Assembly (NCBI GenBank): GCA_001970855.1
Contig: LSSN01003358.1
Span: forward strand, 1-16,556
Direction of reading: 5' to 3'
DNA length: 16,556 nucleotides
Origin: Smittium culicis
Taxonomy: Eukaryota > Kickxellomycota > Harpellomycetes > Harpellales > Legeriomycetaceae
Position numbers and translations under genes: made by a program. Each line of letters starts with the position of its first letter. The first letter of the stretch is position 1. Positions 9,454-16,556 of this stretch are shown here, piece after piece. The notes beneath the pieces were generated by a model. That model was not told the origin of the DNA. It ran no database searches and saw only the letters and a list, made by a program, of their open reading frames with translations.

Positions 9454-11787
9454 AAAAGTTGAATAGATAAGTGGCTATTTTTTTATTCATAATTTTAAAC
9501 TAGTCCCTATAGTAAATGAATAATTGTTTTATTAAAATTAGAATTTTATTCAGCTCAATTATTTAATAAAATAAACTGGATACATAAGATTGTATTATAA
9601 GTATGGTTAACTAAAATCTTCCATAGTGGAGTATATTGATATATATTTCTTTTTGGAACAAACGTTTCAAAATATAGAATTTTTTGTCAGGAATCTAAGA
9701 TATTTTTTAGACATCAAGATACCTCAGGTGATTTTTGGATATTGAAACCTAAACTGAATCAAATAATAGGTTTATTAGTTTATATAATTGCGTATTAAAA
9801 AGTCGACATGCTCTTTAAATAAAATATTAAGATTAAAGATATTTCGCTATTTCAGATTTTTTTGAATACCTGAAAGCTTTCTTCCAACACAATAAAGAAA
9901 TATAGTAGTATACTACTTAGCCCTCTGCTCCCCACCATGATTCTAAATATAGATAGGAATATAATAGAATATCGTAGTTAATGGGTGGGAGGTTTTTTTT
10001 TAGAAAAGATAAAATAAAATTTCATATTTATAACTTGGGCTATAAAACTTAATAATACAATGGTTATTAGAAATCGTATCCATAGTTTAATTATATGTTT
10101 ATATAATTTAGTCTTTTGAAATTGATCTTTTATTTTGAATAAAAAATTCTGGAATTTTAATAATTTTCTTAATGATATTGGTTTATTTTACACTATCGGA
10201 TTCTTGCGTTATATTTCAAATTTCAAATTTCAAATTTCAAATACACAGAAAAATTTTTTGACCTGCTATTTCTTCATTTTTGTTATATAATTACTACTAA
10301 AAAAGATATAAAAGTTAAAGCGGTAAAAAAAAAGACGGTATTCATATTTACAATCTCTAGCATAATTGTGATGAAGGTGTAAATGATGATGGAAGAACTT
10401 ATGTAAATGATTAAAGGTTTTTTGAGGAAAAGGATACATCTAATAATATTTTTTCTGTCTGTAGCGTATCTTTTTGTTTTATTTTTGTTAGAATTTGGCT
10501 AAATAAGATTCTTTAAAGATTTAGAAAATATTCTATTCATGGCCCTTTTTCCACTATTAAATTTTATAATAAAATACTTTGAAAAATAATATTTATACAA
10601 AAAATGGCTAAAAACCATGATTTTAAATTGACAAAAGTGAATGAAAAAAGATGTTCGAATGATAGCATCTAATGTATTTTCAAATTTAATACAGCTTTGG
10701 TGTTAAAATTTTTTGCGTGATGCAAGTTATCACTCGTTATAATTGAATAGTACGTTAAGAATCACCACATATTTTTTAAAATGACCAACTAGCAAAAATT
10801 TGAATGAAAAATAAACTTATTGAAATGTGATATCTTTCGTAACGAAATATAATCAAATGAGCAATAAAATATTTGTATAATTTGCAAATATACCAAAATA
10901 AAAAAAATCGGGCAAATGCAATATAAATTATTATAGAAAGAAGCTATTCTAGTTATACGAATAAACTATTGTGTATAGACATAGTAGAATTCTATATAAT
11001 AAAGTAAAAATGATATTTATTTTTCTAGATTGCAGTGGTCAATTATTTTTCGCTAAAATTTTTTGGAAATGAGAATGTTCACGAGGTTTTTTTATAAAAG
11101 GACTTCCAGTTTCAGGCTAAGGGGTATTTTGAAATAAAAATAAAAATGCATATTACCTGAAGTAAAATTTTTTTAATTCTCTATTCAATTTATAAAAGAA
11201 TGGATTCATTTTAGTAAAAATTCCGTGGCTACAATTATTGACATATAAATTCCAATTAACAAACTATTTACTGAGTTTTGGATGGTAGAAATTGCTCAAT
11301 AAAATAGGATACAGGGGGAGATTGCAGATGGAAATTTTACAATACAAAATGTAAATTTTACAGTAAAGACTTTTTATAGCTTTAAATGTTGAAAAATTCT
11401 AAAGGGTAATTTGAATGAAACATAATCGCGAAAAAAATAAAAATAATAAATAAAGTAGATATTTAACTAGCTGGGATGACCGTTAGTTAATAAAGCAAAA
11501 ATATTATACAAGATGAAAGTAGGGATATTTCCACCTACCGTCTGGTTACTCTGTATACTATTTAAATAGTAATATGGGTGAGATCTAGAGGAGTGGCCAA
11601 ACTGAAGTAAGATCTATTGCCTATTTTATTTTTTAATGAGTATGATTAAATTAGTTTTTTGTAATTTTTTAAATAGAGTTTTATTGTTACGATAGTATTG
11701 TTAATTAAAATGATATTTTATACAGAGTATCTGCATATTATAAAAACTAAAGAATAAAAAATAATTGTATTAGATATTTCAGGGAAT
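9454..11787. other. AT-rich intergenic region, no supported gene
   Basis: About 2.3 kb between the secreted-protein gene and the 3' end of NPR2. It is slightly less AT-biased than the desert to the left. The stretch 10330-10740 has one plus-strand frame with fewer stops than its neighbours but no ATG-led ORF and no family resemblance I can defend. The right end must contain the NPR2 3' UTR on the minus strand; no clear AATAAA was seen there. Confidence 0.5.
10213..10242. repeat. Heptamer tandem repeat (ATTTCAA)4
   Basis: Four perfect copies of ATTTCAA plus two bases of a fifth. A simple microsatellite in intergenic DNA. Confidence 0.9.
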
Positions 11788-13618
11788 CTACCTGGAAATT
11801 AGGGCAACACAGTCAGAGTTATCTTTGAGGATCCTTCTTAGGGACAGAGAGTCGATACCAATAATGAAAGATATTTCATCTATATGTCTGGTACCGTCCA
11901 GAAGTCTAAAAGATGAAAAAAACACGAAGAGATTTTTATTAAGTTAAGTAGTATATAATTATGTTTTTTTTACTCAATTAGGTTATTTTCTAGCCCAGCT
12001 TCGATTGCTTTTTTGTAATTTATGAGGATTGGGAATATTCTAATTTGAGAAATTAGTTCATAAAGGACTCCAAACATAATGAATTTTCTAGAATATAAAT
12101 TGAAAAAGGTGAGGTTGTATGTAGATAAAGCATCGATTCTCAAAAATAAATATAAGTTAAATGTCAGTTGTATTAGCTAAAATAATATTGCTAACTAAAA
12201 AAAAAAAAATTGGTATTTGAAAAAGTACCTGATGTCGATAATGCTCCAATCCACTTCATGTTTTAACATCCATTCAGATAGAGTCATATCACCTTTTAAA
12301 GAGCTGTAAAGCCTAAAAATGATAGTTATTGACGGCATATTATTTAGTTTAGTAGCCTTTGTTATGACAAATTCGATACATTCAGTTTGTAGTTCGTCGC
12401 TTTCGAGCAGCTTTCGTAGTTGTGGGGTGGCAGAATAGTTGTTAGAGAACTGTGATATGATATAAAACGGGTTTAAAAATTTAGTAGAATGAAATAGAAT
12501 TTTTAAGAATTAGAGAAAATTAGAATAGCGATAAAGGCAGAGAAGATTAGAGAGTTAGTGATGAGCTTTAAGGCATCTTATGTTATAAGGGGCAAAAGAA
12601 AATTAAATACCTGAAAAATTTCAGTGAATTTGATACAGCCATAGTAATGTAAGTGTTGTAATATATATATGACGCGGTTTTCAGATATATCGGCTAGCTG
12701 TGAAATTCTTCTAACGTGATTGATGTTATTTATGTGGCGTATAACACGTTCCATACCTATATCGTGATCATCACCTTCTTGGACCAAGTCATTTGCATTG
12801 ATGATTAAAATCGGAACGTCGTAAGGGTTGACTTGGATGATTTTTTCAAAGGAGGGGAATATTTTAATGTTGAATTCAACATTTGATTGGTCTTGACCAA
12901 CAGAAGTAACGGGCAATTTGAGTAATATTTGAGATTCGCCAAACATGTTTAGGTCGTCTTTTAGTTTTTCGACAAGGAGTTTCAAAGAACTTTTGTAAAT
13001 TTTATTTCTTAGGAAACCCATTTTAATTTCCAAACCTTTCATTAGCTGGCCAAATCTCTTTACAACGGCGTTGTATATAGAGGAGTCAACTTCTTCTTTA
13101 AGGACGAAGCAAAAATTAAATATGAGGGCGTTTCTTTCGTACGGGCCTCGTACGCCAACAGGATAACCGAGAATGATGTAACCGTTGTGGTGTATTTTAA
13201 TTACGCGCTCGTATAGGACTTGTTTTGGCATTAAGATCGAAGAGATTGAATTAAAGTCGATGGCGTTGTGTATGTTGGAGAGATGAGAGGAATCGGAAGC
13301 GGATATTGACGGAGGGAAAGAAGTAGAAGAAAGTCGTCTGCTTTGGGGTTTGCTGCTGCTTAGTTGTATAGGAGAATTAGAGAAGTTGGTGTCGACGTTT
13401 AAGGCAAAGGGATCTTGGAGGGCATTTTGAGAATTGTTTGGGAACAAGCTAGGGAGCTTTTGGGTAGAGGAGTTGTTAGTTTTTTTATTTTCCTTTTGGG
13501 GATACCCAGCGATAATGTAAGACTTTTCTTTAGGAATTACAAAGTCAATTTCAGGGCCTCTTACTGCGTGGAACTTGACTAAGAAAATAGAAAAGATCTG
13601 GGGGATTTGCTTAATCAT
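11788..13618 (-). CDS. NPR2: NPR2/NPRL2, subunit of the SEACIT/GATOR1 complex (4 exons, 486 aa)
   Basis: Partner of Npr3 and Iml1 in the complex that restrains TORC1 when amino acids or nitrogen are scarce, acting on Rag/Gtr GTPases at the vacuole. Seen: exons 13618..12611, 12449..12229, 12087..11974 and 11905..11788; introns of 161, 141 and 68 nt, all GT-AG; joins in phase 0, 2 and 2; stop TAG. The longin-type N-terminus has FLVKFHAVRGPEIDFVIP (residues 12-29). PYERNALIFNF holds Arg162, which aligns with Arg78 of human NPRL2, the residue known as the arginine finger. ISENRVIYILQHLHYYG (311-327) is the winged-helix segment. Exon 2 opens with FSNNYSATPQL, matching human YSNVYCPTPKV; exon 3 carries KFIMFGV; exon 4 ends with GTRHIDEIS...ALISR, matching the family's C-terminus. 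Residues about 42-118 form a Ser/Asn-rich insertion absent from human NPRL2, with an RRLSS patch. The start is the ATG at 13618; the frame extends upstream only to a TTG after a stop. Confidence 0.93.
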
Positions 13619-13665
13619 TTTATAGCAGAGTGTGGAAGTCAACGATCATAAAAAGAATAGGTATT

Positions 13666-13689
13666 GGTGGGGGGAGGGGGGGGGGAGGG
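13666..13689. repeat. G-run cluster upstream of NPR2
   Basis: The plus strand has GG, G6, G10 and G3 runs separated by single bases, so the NPR2 coding strand is C-rich about 48-71 bp before its ATG. The pattern could form a G-quadruplex on the plus strand. In fungi pyrimidine-rich tracts near the transcription start are common, so a promoter or 5' UTR role is the simplest reading. Further G-runs occur at 13812-13843. Confidence 0.55.
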
Positions 13690-13853
13690 CAAATAAGATA
13701 TTTTCAATAATGTTTTTTAGAGCTGATAATAATTGAGTCAAATTGAATGAAATATTTAATAAAGGAAAAAGAGAGAGAAAAGGGCGAAGATAAAACAGAA
13801 TATATTGATGAGGGGGAAAAAAAAAAGAAGGGGGAGGGATGGGTTAGGAGGAA

Positions 13854-13861
13854 TTTATATA
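13854..13861 (-). promoter_or_regulatory. TATA box candidate for NPR2
   Basis: The minus strand reads TATATAAA, about 236 bp upstream of the NPR2 ATG, inside the 323-bp spacer after the transporter stop. Long pyrimidine tracts follow it towards NPR2. It lies within a 14-bp palindrome (13852-13865), so orientation is not decided by sequence. Confidence 0.3.
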
Positions 13862-13868
13862 AATTAAG

Positions 13869-13874
13869 TTTAAT
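13869..13874 (-). terminator. Poly(A) signal variant for the transporter
   Basis: ATTAAA on the minus strand, 68 nt after the transporter stop at 13942 and preceded by CTATATAC, which resembles a yeast-type efficiency element. Placement fits 3'-end formation before NPR2 starts. Confidence 0.3.
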
Positions 13875-13941
13875 AAAAAAAGAATAAGGGTATATAGAAG
13901 GGGAAAGTGGGGCGAAGCTTTAATTTTGTTAAAGGTAAGGA

Positions 13942-15030
13942 CTATACGGTTTTAGGGACTTGTAGGACTTTGCTAGAGGAGCTTGAGTGATTATCAAAAT
14001 TTTTAATTTCAGAATTAAGGGCGTATTCGTTTTCATCGTTGGTAAGAGGGGCTTTTCTTTTGTCGGGGACAGTTCCATAGAGGTATGTTGAGTAAACAAC
14101 GAGGATAGTACCAAGAGTGAAGGTGAGGGTAACCTTGAAGTCAAAGATCCAAATGGAGAGGATGCAAGATAAAATGATGGAGATACTTGTAGCGAAGCCT
14201 TTGAGGATGTTATCAGCATATTTGACAACAACAGCAACAACCAGGCCGCCGAGGGATTGGCACATGATGGAGCCGAAAGTCCAGATGGTATATCCGTAGA
14301 AGAAACCTTTTTGACTGATTTCAGAGCCATCAACGAGGAGGATACCAATAGTGGCAGGGATCAGGGAGTAAATAGAGAGCTGCAAGTTACGTAGCCAGAC
14401 GGACTTTTTTGTAGTCTTTAAGACAAGTTCGAAGTAGACGCCAGATAAACCGGAGAGGAGGCAAGCAATACCGACAGCAACAAGACCTTCGAACTTTTTG
14501 ATTGTTCCCATTTTAGCACTTGGGGTAGAGGAGGCGGTGGAGGCGGAGGAAGAGTCGAGCTGAACAAGAGCGATACCAGCTGTAAGCATTAGTAGAGAGG
14601 ACCATTTAACGGCACCAAGAATGGTTTTGAGCAATACGACGGAGAATAAAGCGGTGGTGAGGATCTTCATTTGGTAGGAAACTTGAAAGGTGGCAGGATC
14701 GAGGAGCGAAACAGCGCGATACTGTAAGTTGTTTTGTAAAGTGTATAGGAAGGCGGGGATGACCATTTTCCAAGAATCGGTGCCAAAGACTTGATGGAAG
14801 AAGTAGCCGATACCGTTGGTGTTAATAAGGTGTGAGTCTTCGTTGTAGTACAAAGCGCACGACGATACTAGTTTGAAGAGTTCGGCGAAGAAGACAGCGG
14901 TAGAAGAGAAGTACTTGATGTCGCTGACAACTCTAGAGTACCTCATTACTATGACGAGCATACTGTTTTGGACGACCAAAACAAGTAGCGACAAGTACTT
15001 GATTGAAATGCCGAAAATCTTTTTCTCCAT
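13942..15030 (-). CDS. UDP-sugar transporter, SLC35A family (362 aa, intronless)
   Basis: Golgi antiporter that exchanges a cytosolic nucleotide sugar, most likely UDP-galactose or UDP-N-acetylglucosamine, for the nucleoside monophosphate, feeding glycan synthesis. Seen: about ten hydrophobic segments over residues 10-320, and the family signatures LQNNLQYRAVSLLDPATFQVSYQ (98-120, shown by its ends LQNNLQY and FQVSYQ), MKILTTALFS (121-130), SGVYFELVLK (196-205), SVWLRNLQLS (210-219), GFFYGYT (242-248) and VVVKYADNILKGFATSISI (267-285). Length matches S. pombe Gms1 and human SLC35A2/A3. A Ser/Thr-rich loop (160-173) and a polar tail with five Ser (349-353) are variable parts. The tail has no ER-retrieval KKxx ending. 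The ATG at 15028-15030 gives the expected short cytosolic N-terminus. Substrate cannot be told from sequence alone. Unlike EXO1 and NPR2 it has no intron. Confidence 0.95.
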   Translation of the reverse strand: MEKKIFGISIKYLSLLVLVVQNSMLVIVMRYSRVVSDIKYFSSTAVFFAELFKLVSSCALYYNEDSHLINTNGIGYFFHQVFGTDSWKMVIPAFLYTLQNNLQYRAVSLLDPATFQVSYQMKILTTALFSVVLLKTILGAVKWSSLLMLTAGIALVQLDSSSASTASSTPSAKMGTIKKFEGLVAVGIACLLSGLSGVYFELVLKTTKKSVWLRNLQLSIYSLIPATIGILLVDGSEISQKGFFYGYTIWTFGSIMCQSLGGLVVAVVVKYADNILKGFATSISIILSCILSIWIFDFKVTLTFTLGTILVVYSTYLYGTVPDKRKAPLTNDENEYALNSEIKNFDNHSSSSSKVLQVPKTV

Positions 15031-15164
15031 TTAAGATAAAGTTAAGCTAGTAGCGTGAAGAGTTTAGTTTGATTTTTTTTATTAAAAAAAAGCTGGAGGG
15101 AGCTATTGAAGTTGTGGCGACTTATAGCTTGGTTTTTTGTATTAAAGGGGTTACCGGTTGGGTT
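15031..15164 (-). promoter_or_regulatory. Promoter and leader region of the transporter
   Basis: On the minus strand this holds CT-rich stretches (GCTCCCTCCAGC), a T8AATA8 block about 30-45 bp before the ATG and AACTTTATCTTAA directly before it. No canonical TATA box stands out. The promoter call rests only on position. Confidence 0.35.
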
Positions 15165-15170
15165 AATGCT

Positions 15171-15206
15171 ATGGCTATGGCTATGGCTATAGTTATAGTT
15201 ATGGTT
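15171..15206. repeat. Degenerate hexamer tandem repeat ATGGCT/ATAGTT
   Basis: Six in-register hexamers: three ATGGCT, two ATAGTT and one ATGGTT, preceded by a near copy AATGCT at 15165. All differences between copies are G-to-A or C-to-T transitions. It lies 135-176 bp upstream of the transporter start. Confidence 0.85.
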
Positions 15207-15207
15207 A

Positions 15208-16556
15208 ATATTGGGGATAGGCGAAGGTGATAAGAAAGAGAGTGTTGGGATAGAGTGAAGATATCGGGGATTGGTAGAGTAGTACTTAATTCAGAAGAGC
15301 AAAGGGTAGAAAAGTTAGCTTTAAATTGGAAGAATATTAATTTGCGTAAAATTAAATCAATTGCTATTCAAGTTCAAGGAAATTGGCCCACTATAAAGCC
15401 TAAAAGCGATTGGCGGCGGATCAACTACCTCTTTAGCAGGCGTTAGCCCTTTTTTATGGTGACGAGCCTATTGTAATCGATAATTGCCTTTAAATCCCAA
15501 ACATCTTTAGTGTATTGGCTCATCATTTATGTGCTGGCAAGTGAAATCTAATAGATTAAATATGCCTACGAATCATATATGCGCATCTGATATTTTAGTT
15601 TATAACGCACTTTTGGCGGCAATTGATATAAGTGGTTCCTGAATTTAGATTGAAGTGTGCGGAGTTTAAGTCATTTTGGATCCGTCTCGCTACAAACTAG
15701 CTCTAGTCAATTTGCGCATTATAATAGCCCTTATTGCAACCTTACTCTTCTTTCGGCTTTAATGTACGGCTCTAAAGTTGCAAACAATATTTCTGAGCCT
15801 ACCAATAGTCCGTTCCTTTTGTCTGCAATATATTACTGGGCGCATTACCAATAGATTGTAATGCTGTTTGGATTAAATATGCTCATATAATACTTTTTCA
15901 ATATCATTCGTACACCTACTAAGGTCTAGGCCAATAGCTATAGCTCAACCATGTAGATAAAAGCCAATAATTATCCATAGCTATATAGCCTTTGAATCTT
16001 CCATTCCCATTTGATAGATGTGAATAGGCCGTTCGCAAAACCTTATTCTTCTGGCCAGCTACACGCCACACAACCGCCTCGTGCTGCTGCTATTTTTAGA
16101 CCATCTCTAAACTACTACTATCTGTAGACGATCCTGCTAGTTCGAAATATCTTTCCGTCGCCCAAAAATCAAATATCTGTCCCAAATATCAAACTCAAAT
16201 TCAATCTCAATCTCAATCTCCAACTAATCTATATCCAGCCATCTAAAGTATGTGTGCAATACGCTGTTAAAAGCCTTTATATGACATCACTACTATTCCA
16301 AAAAATTGATCACCTTACTCTAAAAATAATACCTTATGCACGCTTATTAAGCCCCCTAATTGTCGCATTAATACTCAAGTTATCTTTTGAAACATCAGAT
16401 CTGAAACGTTAATGCCTAAGAATCCCTAAGGAATAATATAACCCCTTTATCGCCCTTCAATTTGCCAGCGCTATTTAACCCCAGACTTTACTCCGAAATT
16501 TGTCCCTTTCCCAATCACAGCTCTTTAAAAAAAATTTTATTATTCGATTCGCTTAA
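15208..16556. other. Unassigned region of mixed composition
   Basis: About 1.35 kb with no gene I can support, less AT-rich than the desert. Two open frames (15255-15446 and 15657-15854) both start with GTG, lack ATG and have no convincing family match. The second contains LLSALMYGSK, faintly like the YGSE region of LINE reverse transcriptases. A CAATCT hexamer repeat lies at 16202-16219. The C/T-rich plus strand near 16440-16520 could be the promoter of a plus-strand gene beyond the right edge. Confidence 0.4.
16202..16219. repeat. Hexamer repeat (CAATCT)3
   Basis: Three perfect CAATCT units with degenerate flanks (AAATT before, CCAACT after). A simple-sequence repeat without evident function. 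Confidence 0.8.

Noticed and set aside
10330..10740. Plus-strand frame with few stops, with DGRTY recalling FLYWCH/MULE zinc fingers
   Set aside because: The Cys/His spacing of such a finger is absent and several stops interrupt it; the resemblance is too short.
11591..11620. GGAGTGGCCAAACTGAAGTA, resembling the 5' half of a Ser/Leu tRNA
   Set aside because: No B-box (GGTTCGANNCC-like) or closing acceptor stem follows.
13619..13642. Upstream extension of NPR2 to a TTG codon
   Set aside because: A eukaryotic nuclear gene should use ATG, and the first ATG at 13618 gives the N-terminus expected for the family.
14117..14299. 60-codon plus-strand frame
   Set aside because: Antisense shadow of the transporter with no motif.
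13929..14348. 139-codon minus-strand frame inside the transporter
   Set aside because: It lies in another frame on the same strand as a clear SLC35A gene; its Ser/Leu-rich translation is a frame shadow.
15255..15446. 63-codon plus-strand frame
   Set aside because: GTG start and no recognisable domain; may be chance.

Overview
The window looks like nuclear DNA of a fungus, probably an early-diverging one. The evidence is single-copy eukaryotic genes broken by short GT-AG introns (68-202 nt), genes of moderate GC content (15 bases of one 60-base transporter line, 14461-14520, are G and another 10 are C) and very AT-rich DNA between them (6 G/C of 60 at 5101-5160). The lineage is inference from protein resemblance; an AT-rich zoopagomycete or mucoromycete relative would fit. 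Nothing points to bacterial DNA: there are no operons, no Shine-Dalgarno-led starts and no CRISPR.

Layout. (1) 1-753, minus strand: the 5' part of EXO1, in three short exons, running off the left edge. It is invisible to plain ORF finding because each exon is small. (2) 754-1559: EXO1 promoter side and pyrimidine-rich unassigned DNA. (3) 1560-1752: a poly(A)-tailed retroposon bounded by a perfect 15-bp target-site duplication. (4) About 1753-9030: roughly 7.3 kb of extremely AT-rich DNA with no convincing gene, a few inverted or tandem repeats and one C11 tract. (5) 9081-9422, plus strand: a lone 113-codon ORF with a signal peptide, TATA box and AATAAA, an orphan small secreted protein candidate. 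(6) 9423-11787: AT-rich DNA with a heptamer repeat and no supported gene. (7) 11788-13618, minus: NPR2/NPRL2, reconstructed here as four exons encoding 486 aa. (8) 13619-13941: short spacer carrying the NPR2 promoter. (9) 13942-15030, minus: an intronless SLC35A-type nucleotide-sugar transporter of 362 aa. (10) 15031-16556: transporter promoter with a hexamer repeat, then unassigned DNA of more ordinary composition.

The three recognisable genes act in different places (DNA repair in the nucleus, nutrient sensing to TORC1 at the vacuole, sugar-nucleotide import into the Golgi), so their proximity has no evident functional meaning. All three lie on the minus strand. I did not find a new multi-gene system. 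The most useful discoveries are the hidden spliced EXO1, the complete NPR2 model with its conserved arginine finger, the retroposon with its target duplication, and the orphan secreted protein in the AT desert.
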